In this document: positions 29,848 through 40,100 of the stretch, piece after piece
How positions within the stretch are numbered: the stretch's first letter is position 1
Layout: every line of letters begins with the position of its first letter
Source: Ensifer sp. LC11
Lineage (GTDB): Bacteria; Pseudomonadota; Alphaproteobacteria; Rhizobiales; Rhizobiaceae
Direction of reading: 5' to 3'
DNA: 64,000 bases
NCBI RefSeq assembly: GCF_001695835.1
Contig: NZ_MBSO01000007.1
Location: forward strand, 7,501-71,500
Notes under the pieces: generated by a model
Seen by the model: only the letters and a program-made list of their open reading frames with translations
Database searches by the model: none
What the model was told of the DNA's origin: nothing
Translations under genes and position numbers: made by a program

Positions 29848-30249
29848 ATGATCGGACTTGTGCTTGTCACCCATGGCAAGCTGGCTGAGGAATTTCGACT
29901 TGCGCTTGAGCATGTCGTCGGTCCGCAAAAAGCTATAGAGACCGTCTGCATCGGCCCCGAGGACGACATGGACCAACGTCGGCAGGATATCCTCGACGCG
30001 GTCACCAATGTCGACGAGGGCAATGGCGTCATCATCCTCACCGACATGTTCGGCGGAACGCCTTCCAATCTCGCCATCTCGGTCATGCGCAGCGGCACGG
30101 TCGAAGTGATTGCCGGCGTCAATCTGCCGATGCTGATCAAGCTCGCCGGCGTGCGCGGCGAGAGCGACATGGACAAGGCGCTGGTCGAGGCATCGGAAGC
30201 CGGGCGGAAATACATCAATGTCGCCAGCCGCGTCCTGAGTGGAAAATAA
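29848..30249 (+). CDS. PTS system mannose-class EIIA component (regulatory)
   Basis: EIIA-Man fold protein of 133 aa with phospho-acceptor His9 in GLVLVTHGKLAEEF and the conserved TDMFGGTPSNLA segment. No EIIB or EIIC partner is present, so it is expected to act as a regulatory phosphocarrier rather than in sugar transport, as in other rhizobia where this protein ends the incomplete PTS chain. The stop overlaps the HPr start as TAATG. Confidence 0.93.
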   Translation: MIGLVLVTHGKLAEEFRLALEHVVGPQKAIETVCIGPEDDMDQRRQDILDAVTNVDEGNGVIILTDMFGGTPSNLAISVMRSGTVEVIAGVNLPMLIKLAGVRGESDMDKALVEASEAGRKYINVASRVLSGK

Positions 30250-30539
30250 TGGATCACCGCCCCGACATGTCGCTGACGCGCGAACTGCTGATCATCAACA
30301 AGCGCGGCCTGCATGCGCGGGCGTCGGCGAAGTTCGTGCAGACGGTCGAAGTCTATGACGCCGAGATCACCGTTTCGAAGGACGGCATGACTGTCGGCGG
30401 GACCTCGATCATGGGGCTGATGATGCTGGCCGCCAGCACGGGCTGCAGCATCTGCGTCACCGCCAGCGGCATACAGGCCGAGGAGGCGCTGAACGCGCTC
30501 GACGCGCTGGTCGCCGACAAGTTTGGCGAGGAAATCTGA
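30249..30539 (+). CDS. ptsH: phosphocarrier protein HPr/NPr
   Basis: HPr of 96 aa with active-site His22 in NKRGLHARASAKF and the regulatory serine region TVGGTSIMGLMMLAAS that HPr kinase targets. With hprK and EIIA it forms a regulatory PTS chain. EI (EI-Ntr, ptsP) is not in the window. One-base overlap with the EIIA gene implies coupled translation. A hairpin and operator-like palindrome follow before ahcY. Confidence 0.94.
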   Translation: MDHRPDMSLTRELLIINKRGLHARASAKFVQTVEVYDAEITVSKDGMTVGGTSIMGLMMLAASTGCSICVTASGIQAEEALNALDALVADKFGEEI

Positions 30540-30552
30540 CGGGCAATATAAA

Positions 30553-30574
30553 GATATAAAGACTTCTTTATATC
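30553..30574. promoter_or_regulatory. candidate SahR-type operator upstream of ahcY
   Basis: Perfect inverted repeat with arms GATATAAAGA (30553-30562) and TCTTTATATC (30565-30574) separated by CT, with a further ATATAAAG half-copy immediately upstream. ArsR-type SahR regulators control SAM-cycle genes in many Proteobacteria through AT-rich palindromes of this kind. Assignment to SahR is inferred. The palindrome itself is certain. Flanking GGGCAA/TTGCCC arms could also form an RNA hairpin. Confidence 0.6.
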
Positions 30575-30705
30575 GAGGTTGCCCTCCACCCTGAATCCTG
30601 ATAGATCGGTCGCACTCTCACCGCGTCGCTAGGCGTGGGAGGCATAATCGCGCCGCAAAACGGCCAAGGGCCGCGCGGCTTGAAGAGATCAGCCCGGAGA
30701 ACTCC

Positions 30706-32106
30706 ATGACCACCACTCAGGACTATATCGTCGCCGACATCGGTCTCGCCGATTTCGGGCGCAAGGAAATTGCGATCGCCGAAACGGAAATGCCGGGCCT
30801 GATGGCCTGCCGCGAAGAGTTCGGCGCTTCCAAGCCGCTGAAGGGCGCACGCGTCACCGGCTCGCTGCACATGACCATCCAGACCGCCGTCCTGATCGAG
30901 ACGCTGGTCGCTCTTGGCGCCGACGTGCGCTGGGCATCCTGCAACATCTTCTCGACCCAGGACCACGCCGCAGCAGCAATCGCCGCAAGCGGCGTACCGG
31001 TCTTCGCCGTCAAGGGTGAAACGCTGGAAGAATACTGGACCTACACCGACAAGATCTTCCAGTGGGCCGATGGCGGCGTTTCGAACATGATCCTCGATGA
31101 TGGCGGCGACGCCACCATGTACATCCTGCTCGGCGCCCGCGCTGAAGCCGGCGAAGACGTGCTCTCGAACCCCGGCTCCGAGGAAGAAGAGATTCTCGTC
31201 GCGCAGATCAAGAAGCGCCTCCAGGCTTCGCCGGGCTGGTTCACCAAGCAGCGCGAAGCCATCAAGGGCGTGACCGAAGAAACGACCACCGGCGTCAACC
31301 GCCTCTATCAGCTCCAGGCCAAGGGCCTGCTGCCCTTCCCGGCGATCAACGTCAACGATTCGGTCACCAAGTCGAAGTTCGACAACAAGTATGGCTGCAA
31401 GGAATCGCTGGTCGACGGCATTCGCCGCGGCACCGACGTGATGATGGCCGGCAAGGTCGCCGTCGTCTGCGGCTACGGCGACGTCGGCAAGGGTTCGGCA
31501 GCATCGCTTTCGGGCGCCGGCGCTCGCGTCAAGGTCACCGAAATCGACCCGATCTGCGCGTTGCAGGCTGCCATGGACGGCTTCGAAGTCGTTCAGCTCG
31601 AGGACGTCGTCTCGTCGGCCGACATCTTCATCACGACGACCGGCAACAAGGACGTCATCCGCATGGACCACATGCGCGAGATGAAGGATATGGCGATCGT
31701 CGGCAACATCGGCCACTTCGACAACGAAATTCAGGTTTCCGCACTGCGTAACCTGAAGTGGACGAACATCAAGCCACAGGTCGACATGATCGAGTTCCCG
31801 AAGGGCAACCGCATGATCCTTCTGTCGGAAGGTCGCCTGCTCAATCTCGGCAACGCCACCGGCCACCCATCCTTCGTCATGTCGGCTTCGTTCTCCAACC
31901 AGGTGCTGGCGCAGATCGAGCTCTTCACCAAGGGTGAGAAGTACAAGAACGAAGTCTACGTCCTGCCGAAGGCGCTCGACGAGAAGGTCGCCCGCCTGCA
32001 TCTGAAGAAGCTCGGCGCCAAGCTCTCCGAACTTTCCGAAGAGCAGGCCGACTACATCGGCGTGAAGCCGCAGGGCCCGTTCAAGGCTGAGCACTACCGG
32101 TACTAA
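30706..32106 (+). CDS. ahcY: adenosylhomocysteinase
   Basis: NAD-dependent hydrolase of 466 aa splitting S-adenosylhomocysteine to adenosine and homocysteine in the SAM cycle. The Rossmann motif [10 protein letters not shown], the [14 protein letters not shown] active-site segment and the C-terminal [13 protein letters not shown], whose Lys and Tyr contact NAD of the neighbouring subunit, are all intact. The 166-bp upstream region contains a perfect AT-rich palindrome and no SAH riboswitch that I could recognise. Confidence 0.98.
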   Translation: MTTTQDYIVADIGLADFGRKEIAIAETEMPGLMACREEFGASKPLKGARVTGSLHMTIQTAVLIETLVALGADVRWASCNIFSTQDHAAAAIAASGVPVFAVKGETLEEYWTYTDKIFQWADGGVSNMILDDGGDATMYILLGARAEAGEDVLSNPGSEEEEILVAQIKKRLQASPGWFTKQREAIKGVTEETTTGVNRLYQLQAKGLLPFPAINVNDSVTKSKFDNKYGCKESLVDGIRRGTDVMMAGKVAVVCGYGDVGKGSAASLSGAGARVKVTEIDPICALQAAMDGFEVVQLEDVVSSADIFITTTGNKDVIRMDHMREMKDMAIVGNIGHFDNEIQVSALRNLKWTNIKPQVDMIEFPKGNRMILLSEGRLLNLGNATGHPSFVMSASFSNQVLAQIELFTKGEKYKNEVYVLPKALDEKVARLHLKKLGAKLSELSEEQADYIGVKPQGPFKAEHYRY

Positions 32107-32411
32107 TCCTTACCCGGGCAATCCACAACATCTTGTGGCCGCGTTCTTGACAAGAGAGCGCGGCCGCTTTTTTAGGCCTCTCCCTTCCCGACGATTCGAC
32201 TAGGAAGTATGCTCTAACCCATTGATTCGTGATGCCGGTGCGGACCTTGGGCATCGCGGATGGGATGTCTTGTCGATAGGCGGCAAACAGACGGAGACAG
32301 ACCGGGGATGCAATCGGAACTGACGCGGGCCCTTAAACAGGGCCTCGGTGGGACTGTGCAAGGCGCGAAACAGCCAGCAGCACCCTTCGGACAGACGGGG
32401 ATGGCAGTGCC
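32107..32411. other. intergenic region between ahcY and divL
   Basis: A 305-bp gap holding the ahcY terminator near its start and otherwise no gene. Two GATTC sites (32193 and 32224) are possible CcrM methylation sites (GANTC) in the presumed divL promoter region, which is plausible for a cell-cycle gene but may be chance. Confidence 0.5.
32137..32173 (+). terminator. intrinsic terminator of ahcY
   Basis: Stem with arms GGCCGCG (32137-32143) and CGCGGCC, extended by partly paired TTCTT/AAGAG, followed by GC and a run of six T. Confidence 0.88.
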
Positions 32412-34892
32412 ATGAACACAGATCAGACAGTTTTTCCGGGCACCCGCCGCAAGGGCCCGAAGTTCCTGCGCCACCTTTTGGCCGGCACCGCCCTCTTTGC
32501 TGCAACGGATGCGCTTGCCCAGGTCGCCCCGCAGAAGGCTGGCATTTTCGGCTCGTCGGAAGTCGTCACCTTCTCCGTACTGATCGGCGTCATTTCCGCG
32601 GCCATGATCTCGGCGATCTGGCTGATCCGGCAGCGCGGCAACATCGAAGCGGAAAACCGCGAACTCAGGTCCGACCTGTCGGACGCCAACCAACGCCTTT
32701 CACGCTATCAGGCACTGGTCGCCGACAAGAACCGACGGATCGTCATCTGGGACGGGCTGGCCGAACGCGCCGAACTTCTCGGGCAACTGCCGGCCGAAAC
32801 CGGTGCGCCGGCTGATGATCGCGACTTCCTGGCCTTCGGCCGCTGGATCAAGGCCCAGTCGGCAGGAGACCTGGAAAAGGCGATTGACGCACTTCGCACC
32901 CAGGCCCGCAGTTTCGATCTGGTGCTCGAAACGCAGCGCAATGAGGTTCTGGAAGCGCAAGGGCGCGTTTCAGGCGGACGCGCCTTCGTGCGCTTCATCG
33001 CGCTCAACAACATGCGAGCGGAACTCGCCGAACTGAAGCTCGAGCACGACCGGCTCAATGGTGCGCTCGTCTCCTTCCGCACGCTTCTCGACGCGATCGA
33101 CCTTCCGGTCTGGCAGCGCGGCAATGACGGGGCGCTCACCTGGGTCAACGAGGCCTATGCCGACGCCGTCGAAGCTCCCGATGTCGCAACCGCGGTTACC
33201 GAAGGCCGCGAGTTGCTCGCGACCGTCGCGCGCGAAAAGATCCGCTCAGTATCCACGTTCGACACGCCGTTCCGCGATAAGGTGTCGACGGTCGTGCGCG
33301 GCAACCGCACCTTCTTCGACGTCGTCGACGCTCGCAGCCGCGCCGGAACGGCCGGCATCGCCGTCGACATATCCGGGATCGAAGCCGTGCGCGAGGAACT
33401 CAGCCGCACGCTCAAGAGCCATGCCGAGACGCTCGACCATCTCGCGACTCCGGTCGCGATCTTCGACGGCAATCAGCGCCTGCAGTTTTACAACCAAGCC
33501 TTCCAGCGTCTCTGGAGCCTCGACATCGGCTTCCTCGAGCGCAAGCCCGACAATGGTGAGGTCCTCGACCGCCTGCGTGCCGGTGGCCAGCTGCCGGAAC
33601 AGCTCAACTGGAAACAATGGAAAGCGAACGCGCTCTCCGTCTACCAGGCGCTCGATACGCAGAGCGATCTCTGGCACCTGCCAAACGGTCAAACCCTGCG
33701 CGTCTTTGCAACCGCTCGCCCGCAGGGCGGCGTCACCTGGGTATTCGAGAACCTGACCGAGAAGGTCGATCTCGAAACGCGCTACAATACGCTCGTTCAG
33801 GTCCAGGGCGAGACCATCGACCATCTGGCGGAAGGTGTCGCGGTGTTCGGGCCCGACGGCCGCATTCGTCTGTCCAACCCGGCATTCCGGGCGATCTGGG
33901 GCATCAACGAGGCGGAGGCCAAGCCTGGCACCCATATCAAGGCGATCGAGCAGGCCTGCCTCATCTCCTATGACCAGGCGGACGGGTGGAAGCGGTTCAC
34001 CCACATCATAACCAGCTTCGACGACGAGCGGCCATCGAGCCGCGGCATCCTTGAGCTCAGGACCGGGCTGATCCTCGACTACGCCGTCATCCCATTGCCG
34101 AACGCACAGACAATGCTGACCTTCGTCAACATTACCGACAGCGTCAGGGTCGAGCGGGCACTGACCGAAAAGAACGAAGCGTTGCGCAAGGCGGATGCGC
34201 TGAAGAACGACTTCGTGCACCACGTTTCCTATGAGCTGCGCTCGCCGCTCACCAACATCATCGGCTTCGCCGACCTGTTGAAGACCCCCGCCTTTGGCGA
34301 TCTCAACGAACGGCAGGCGGAATATGTCGACCACATCGCCACGTCCTCGTCGCTGCTGCTGACGATCGTCAACGACATCCTGGATCTTGCGACCGTCGAT
34401 GCCGGCATCGTCCAGCTCGACCTCGCCGACATCAGTCTGACGGATTTCCTCGATGACATCGCTCACCAGATGGCCGACCGGCTGATCGAGAGCGGTGTGA
34501 CGCTCAGGATTGCCGCCCCCGATAATCTCGGCCGCATGGTCGCTGACCAGCAAAGGCTGAAGCAGATCTTCGTCAAGCTGCTCACCAATGCCGCGAACTT
34601 CGCGCCCGATGGCAGCGTCATCGACCTGAAGTGCCACCGCGAAGGCGGCGACTTCATATTTTCCGTTTCGGACAGCGGCCCCGGCATCCCACAGGACGTT
34701 CTCGACACGGTGTTCAATCGCTTCGAAAGCCACGGACAGCGCGGCGGCGCGGGACTCGGGCTCTCGATCGTCGAGAGCTTCGTGAGCCTGCACGAGGGCA
34801 CGGTCTCGATCCGCAGCAAGGAAGGCGAAGGTACGGAAGTGACCTGCCGCATCCCCTCGGCCGAAGCGCCGAAAATCATCGCGGCCGAGTGA
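32412..34892 (+). CDS. divL: DivL-type tyrosine pseudo-histidine-kinase (cell-cycle regulator)
   Basis: Protein of 826 aa with a membrane segment at about 50-70, a coiled-coil/PAS-rich region (about 75-560, at least three PAS-like modules with GxLxWVNxAYA- and FYNQAFQRLWS-type cores) and a HisKA-HATPase pair. The H-box reads HVSYELRSPLTNI: Tyr607 replaces the phosphorylated histidine, the hallmark of Caulobacter DivL, which controls CckA and thereby CtrA. The ATPase boxes LLTNAANF, SDSGPGIP and GGAGLGLSIV are intact. Its stop overlaps the next start by one base (TGATG). DivL identity rests on the Tyr substitution plus the PAS layout. Confidence 0.88.
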   Translation: MNTDQTVFPGTRRKGPKFLRHLLAGTALFAATDALAQVAPQKAGIFGSSEVVTFSVLIGVISAAMISAIWLIRQRGNIEAENRELRSDLSDANQRLSRYQALVADKNRRIVIWDGLAERAELLGQLPAETGAPADDRDFLAFGRWIKAQSAGDLEKAIDALRTQARSFDLVLETQRNEVLEAQGRVSGGRAFVRFIALNNMRAELAELKLEHDRLNGALVSFRTLLDAIDLPVWQRGNDGALTWVNEAYADAVEAPDVATAVTEGRELLATVAREKIRSVSTFDTPFRDKVSTVVRGNRTFFDVVDARSRAGTAGIAVDISGIEAVREELSRTLKSHAETLDHLATPVAIFDGNQRLQFYNQAFQRLWSLDIGFLERKPDNGEVLDRLRAGGQLPEQLNWKQWKANALSVYQALDTQSDLWHLPNGQTLRVFATARPQGGVTWVFENLTEKVDLETRYNTLVQVQGETIDHLAEGVAVFGPDGRIRLSNPAFRAIWGINEAEAKPGTHIKAIEQACLISYDQADGWKRFTHIITSFDDERPSSRGILELRTGLILDYAVIPLPNAQTMLTFVNITDSVRVERALTEKNEALRKADALKNDFVHHVSYELRSPLTNIIGFADLLKTPAFGDLNERQAEYVDHIATSSSLLLTIVNDILDLATVDAGIVQLDLADISLTDFLDDIAHQMADRLIESGVTLRIAAPDNLGRMVADQQRLKQIFVKLLTNAANFAPDGSVIDLKCHREGGDFIFSVSDSGPGIPQDVLDTVFNRFESHGQRGGAGLGLSIVESFVSLHEGTVSIRSKEGEGTEVTCRIPSAEAPKIIAAE

Positions 34893-36403
34893 TGCCGGCG
34901 ATCGAGCGCACGCTTTCGGACGAGGCGGCAACGATCGAGCTCGGCGAAGACCTGGCGCTGGCCCTGAAGGCCGGCGACTGCGTGGCCCTTTCGGGAGACC
35001 TCGGCGCTGGCAAGTCGACATTTGCACGCGCCTTCCTGCGCGCGCTGGCCGATGACGATGGCCTGGAAGTGCCGAGCCCGACTTTCACGCTCGTTCAGAC
35101 CTATGAACTGCGCATTCCCGTCGCGCATTTCGATCTTTATCGACTTGCCGATTCCAGCGAACTGGACGAGCTTGGTTTCGACGAAGCGCTGTCGCAAGGC
35201 ATTTGCCTGGTCGAATGGCCGGAGCGGGCTGAGGGCGCCCTCCCCGCCAAGCGCATCATGCTGACCCTCGCGCACGAGAATGACGGGCGGCGCGTTGAAA
35301 TTTCCGGTGCTGAGGACCAGCTGCAGCGCATTTCCCGCTCGCTCGCGATCCGCGACTTCCTCAACAATCATGGTCATTGCAAAGCACGTCGACGGCACCT
35401 GAGCGGTGACGCCTCGATCCGGGCCTATGAGAGGATCTATCCGGCGGACGGTTCCGTTAGCCGGATTCTGATGGACTCACCGCGGCACAAGCCCGGCCCG
35501 ATCCTTCAGGACGGCAAGTATTACCAGCAGCTCGCCCATATCGCCGAGGATGTCGTTCCCTTCGTCGCCATCGATCAATTGCTGATTGCCCGTGGCTTTG
35601 CGGCGCCGACGATCCACGCCCGCGATCTCGACCAAGGCATCCTCTTGATCGAGGATCTCGGGTCAGAGGGCGTTCTCGATGAAGCCGGCCAACCGATCGA
35701 CGCGCGCTATATCGAAAGCGCCCGGTTGCTTGCGCGTCTCCATTCCGAACAGACGCCACGAGAAATCAGGGTCGATGCCACAGTCGTCCACCGCGTTCCG
35801 GATTTCGACCGGACGACGATGAAGATCGAAACGCGACTTCTGACCGACTGGTACTTGCCCTGGAAACGTGGCGAGCCGGCAAGTGATGACGAGAAGCGCG
35901 AATATAGCGAGATCTGGGATGGCCTGATCGACCTCCTGCAGACCTCCGAGACCAACCTGCTGCTGCGCGACTTCCATTCACCCAACATCATCTGGCGCGA
36001 AGAGCGTCGGGGTCTCGACCGAATCGGCCTCATCGATTTCCAGGATGCGATGATTGGTCCGACCGCCTATGACGTGGCATCGCTCGTTCAGGATGCCCGC
36101 GTCACCATATCGTCTTCGCTCGCAAGCCGGATGATGCAGACCTATCTCGCCGAGCGGCACGCGAGCGGCATTTTCGACGAGGCGACTTTCTCACGCGACT
36201 GGCACCTGATGTCGGCGCAGCGCAACTGCAAACTTGTCGGCATCTGGGTGCGACTGATGCAGCGCGACGGCAAGCCTGGCTACATGAAACACATGCCGCG
36301 CACTTTCGCCTATCTTCAGGCCGCGCTTTCACATGAATCGCTGAAACCCTTGCACGACTGGTGTATGAAGACCGGAATCCTTAATTCCGAATCAGCGAAC
36401 TGA
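34892..36403 (+). CDS. fused TsaE ATPase and AmgK-like sugar kinase
   Basis: Protein of 503 aa with two domains. Residues 1-150 are TsaE, the ATPase for tRNA t6A37 synthesis, with P-loop SGDLGAGKST, SPTFTLVQTYE and HFDLYRL. Residues about 160-503 are an aminoglycoside-phosphotransferase-fold kinase like AmgK, which phosphorylates the anomeric position of MurNAc/GlcNAc. Its catalytic loop is LLRDFHSPNIIW and its metal motif is LIDFQDA. A MurU-like nucleotidyltransferase follows 10 bp downstream, the usual AmgK partner in peptidoglycan recycling. The start is the ATG overlapping the divL stop. A longer frame into divL is an artefact. Confidence 0.9.
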   Translation: MPAIERTLSDEAATIELGEDLALALKAGDCVALSGDLGAGKSTFARAFLRALADDDGLEVPSPTFTLVQTYELRIPVAHFDLYRLADSSELDELGFDEALSQGICLVEWPERAEGALPAKRIMLTLAHENDGRRVEISGAEDQLQRISRSLAIRDFLNNHGHCKARRRHLSGDASIRAYERIYPADGSVSRILMDSPRHKPGPILQDGKYYQQLAHIAEDVVPFVAIDQLLIARGFAAPTIHARDLDQGILLIEDLGSEGVLDEAGQPIDARYIESARLLARLHSEQTPREIRVDATVVHRVPDFDRTTMKIETRLLTDWYLPWKRGEPASDDEKREYSEIWDGLIDLLQTSETNLLLRDFHSPNIIWREERRGLDRIGLIDFQDAMIGPTAYDVASLVQDARVTISSSLASRMMQTYLAERHASGIFDEATFSRDWHLMSAQRNCKLVGIWVRLMQRDGKPGYMKHMPRTFAYLQAALSHESLKPLHDWCMKTGILNSESAN

Positions 36404-36413
36404 CAGAGAAGCA

Positions 36414-37145
36414 ATGTCGATCAGCAATGCGATGGTGCTCGCCGCGGGCCTCGGCACCCGGCTCCGTCCGATCACCAACACCATGCCGAAGCCACTCGTA
36501 GAAATCGCGGGCAAGCCGATGATCGACTACGTGCTGGATCTGCTGGTAGAGGCCGGCGTCACCAGGGCCGCGGTCAATGTGCACCATTTCGCCGAACAGA
36601 TGGAAGAGCATCTCGGTCAGCGGAACGCGCCTGAAATCCTGATTTCCGACGAGCGCGGCGCGCTGATGAATTCCGGCGGCGGCCTGGTCAAGGGGCTGAA
36701 ACTGCTGCCGGAAGGTCCCATTCTCGTGATGAACGCCGACCTCTTCTGGGTTGCAGAGCCCGCGGGCGAGCCGAGCAATCTGACGCGCCTGGCCGCAGCC
36801 TTCGATGCGGAGCGCATGGATATGCTGATGCTTTGTGTGCGCGACGAGGATACGACGGGGCACAACGGCAAGAGGGACTTTTCGCTTGCTACCGACGGCA
36901 AGCTCGTGCGCTACGCCGAGGGCCTGCCGAACCCGGTGGTCTATGCCGGCGCGATCGCGCTTCACTCCCGGCTCTTTGCCGACGCGCCCGACGATGCCTT
37001 CAACCTCAATATCTACTTCGATCGCGCCGCCGAGAAGGGCCGACTCCATGGCCTTCTGCTCGACGGCCATTGGGTGACGGTCGGAACCCCGGAAGCGATC
37101 GGTGAAGCGGAGGCGGCGATCCGCCGCCATCAGCCGGAGGGATGA
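36414..37145 (+). CDS. murU: MurU-like nucleotidyltransferase
   Basis: Nucleotidyltransferase of 243 aa with N-terminal MVLAAGLGTRLRPITNTMPKP, the GxGTRxxPxTxxxPKP signature of sugar-1-phosphate nucleotidylyltransferases, plus the metal site MNADLFW and the VYAGAIALHSR segment. MurU makes UDP-MurNAc from MurNAc-1-phosphate in the cell-wall recycling route that bypasses de novo synthesis. Its place directly after an AmgK-like domain supports this role, though a different sugar remains possible. It overlaps addB by four bases. Confidence 0.88.
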   Translation: MSISNAMVLAAGLGTRLRPITNTMPKPLVEIAGKPMIDYVLDLLVEAGVTRAAVNVHHFAEQMEEHLGQRNAPEILISDERGALMNSGGGLVKGLKLLPEGPILVMNADLFWVAEPAGEPSNLTRLAAAFDAERMDMLMLCVRDEDTTGHNGKRDFSLATDGKLVRYAEGLPNPVVYAGAIALHSRLFADAPDDAFNLNIYFDRAAEKGRLHGLLLDGHWVTVGTPEAIGEAEAAIRRHQPEG

Positions 37146-40100
37146 GCGTGAGCGGCCGCCGGTCCAACGTCTTCACGATCCCGCCCGGCCTCCCCTTTCT
37201 GAAGACGCTCGCCGAAACGCTCTGCGCTGGAAGCCTGACCCCGGACTTCCGCTACGATCCGGCCGACCCGCTGCCGCTGGCAGGCGTGACGATTTTCGTG
37301 CCGACCCGCCGCTCGGCCCGTGTGCTTCGATCGGAGTTCGTCGATCTGCTCGGCGGCCGCTCCACCATCCTGCCCACGATCAAGGCACTCGGCGAGACCG
37401 ACGACGACAGCGGCTTCTTCGATGCCGAGGTGCCGGCGATCCTCGATCTCGCCCCGCCGCTGCCCGGCACGGCGCGGCTGATCGAACTTGGCCGGCTGAT
37501 CCTTGCCTGGCGCAACCGCCTGCCGAAGGTGGTGCTCGATATCCACGCGGAAAGCCCGCTGATTGCACCGGCAAGTCCCGCGGATGCGATCTGGCTCGCG
37601 CGCAATCTCGCCGACCTCATCGATGCGATGGAGACCGAAGAGCTGGACTGGGACGAGCTCGACCGGCTCGATGCCGGCGAGCATGCGCTCTGGTGGCAAC
37701 TGACGCTCGAATTCCTGAAGATCGCCCGCCATTACTGGCCGGAGCGGCTCGAGGAACTCAAGCAATCCTCGCCCGCGCGCCATCGCAACGCCATCCTTCA
37801 GGCAGAGACGCAACGGATCGCCGCCGGCAAGATCGAAGGGCCCATCGTCATTGCCGGTTCGACCGGCTCCATTCCCGCAACCGCGGCGCTGATCGCCGCC
37901 GTGCAGAAGCTGCCCAACGGCACGATCGTGCTTCCCGGTCTCGACCAGACGATGAGCGATGCCGAGTGGGACATGATCGTCGCCGATGCCGCCCTTGACG
38001 GCAGGCCGGACCCGGCAAGCCGCAGCCACCCGCAATACGGTTTCTACAGGCTGCTGAAGCGCATGGCCGTTCTGCGGCCCGACGTGGCCGCCTTGGCCAG
38101 CGCCGATGCGGACCTCGACTTCCGCGCCGCAATCCTGTCGCACGCCCTTCTGCCGGCCAAGGCGACCAATGCCTGGACCGAAACGCGCAACGAGCTCGAT
38201 TCTCACCTGCTGCAGGCAGCCTTTGGGGATGCCGCCCTCATCCAAGCCGCCAATGAGCGCGAGGAGGCGGCGGCGATCGCCGTTGCCCTGCGGCTGGCGC
38301 TGGAGGGCAGCGAAGACAGCCAGGCGGCGCTGATCACGCCGGACCGAAACCTCGCGCGACGGGTCGGCAGCGAGCTTGCGCGCTTCGGCATCGAGGCCGA
38401 CGATTCCGCCGGTACCCCCCTGTCGTCAACACCGCAGGGCAGCTTCATGCGCCTGCTTCTGGAGGCGAGCCTGCGCCCGGGCGACCCCGTGCCTTTCGCT
38501 GCCCTGCTCAAGCATCCACTGGCGCGCTTCGGGCTTTGCCGCGACATGATGCACCAAGGCGCCGATACGCTTGAGCGGATGGCGCTGCGCGGCAGCACGG
38601 CAACGGTCGATATCCTCGCCCTCGAACCGTTGCTCGACGCGGCTATTCTCCAACACAAGACCGATCGTCACCCGCCGGAATGGCGCGCCGGAATCAGCGA
38701 CGACGATCTTCAGGCGGCCCGCGACCTGGCCCGGAAAATCGGATCCTCGGTCGCGCCACTGGCCTCGGCGCTCACGCGGAAGAGAGACGGTAGCCGGGTG
38801 TTCTCGGACGAATTCACTTTCGCCGATTGGGCGACGCGCACCGGCCAAGCGCTGGAAGCGGCTTGTATCGATGAACGCGGTGATCTCGGCGGTCTCTGGT
38901 CCGGCGAGGCAGCCGATACGCTGGCGACGCTCCTTCGCGGCATCATCGAGACCGATGGCCAGATGACGGCAGACGGTCCGCAATGGTGCGACGTCATGGA
39001 GGCGCTTGCCGCGAGCGCGGCCGTCAAGCCGCGTTCGATGCGCCATCCGCGGGTCTTCATCTTCGGCGCGCTGGAATCGCGCCTGCAGAGCATGGATCTG
39101 GTGGTGCTCGGCGGCATGAACGAGGGCAATTGGCCTGGTCAGACCGCCAACGACCCCTTCTTGTCGCGCACCATGAAGACGGGAATTGGCCTTGAACCAC
39201 CCGAACGGCGCATCGGTCAGCTCGCGCATGACTTCCAGATGGCCTGCGGCACCCGGCGGCTGATCTTCACCCGCTCGATGCGCCAGGGCGCAACACCCAC
39301 GGTCGCGTCGCGATGGCTGCAGCGCCTGCTTGCCCTCGGCGGCGAACGATTGGCTGAAGCCTTGCGCGCCAACGGTGCTGATTATCTCGCCTGGGCCCGG
39401 ATGCTCGACGACGGCGGGCGCCAACCGCTCGCGGAACGCCCTGCCCCCAAACCGCCGACGGAATTGCAGCCACGCAAGTATTCCTTCAGCGAGGTCTCGC
39501 GGCTAAGGCGCGACCCCTACGCCATCTACGCCCGGCGCATTCTTCGCCTGCATCCGCTGCTGCCGTTCAACAGCGATCCCGGTCCGGCCGAGCGCGGCAC
39601 GCTCTATCACCAGATTGTCGAGCGTTTCGTCCGCGGCGGTTTCGACCTGATGTCGCCTGCCGCCGAGGAGGCGATGCATCGGCTCTTGAACGAGGCCTTT
39701 GACGAGGCGCGCCTGCCTGTCCATATCGACACGATCTGGCGACCCCGTTTCGCCGCGGTTGGCAAGGCTTTCATTGAATGGGAGCGCGATCGCGCCCGTT
39801 GGATACGGCGATCGCGCACCGAGGTTCCGGCTTCGATGGAGCTCGGCGTCGCCGACATGCGATTGACCGGCATAGCCGACCGGCTCGACGTGCTGAACGA
39901 TGGCAGCGTCGAGCTGATCGACTACAAGACCGGCTCCAGCCCATCGATCAAGGAAGCCCGCGTGCTGCTCGATCCGCAGCTTGCGCTCGAGGCAGCCGCA
40001 CTTAAGGCCGGTGCCTTCAAGGATGTGCCGCCGAGCCACCCGCAATCGCTGCTTTATGTCCGGCTCAAGCCCGGCGCGCGATTCAAATCTGAAGCTGTCA

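Noticed and set aside
30540-30705. Possible SAH riboswitch upstream of ahcY
   Set aside because: The leader shows an AT-rich perfect palindrome typical of a protein operator and I could not find the GC-rich conserved core expected of the riboswitch.
30568-32094. 508-codon minus-strand frame opposite ahcY
   Set aside because: Mirror frame of adenosylhomocysteinase with no recognisable protein motifs.
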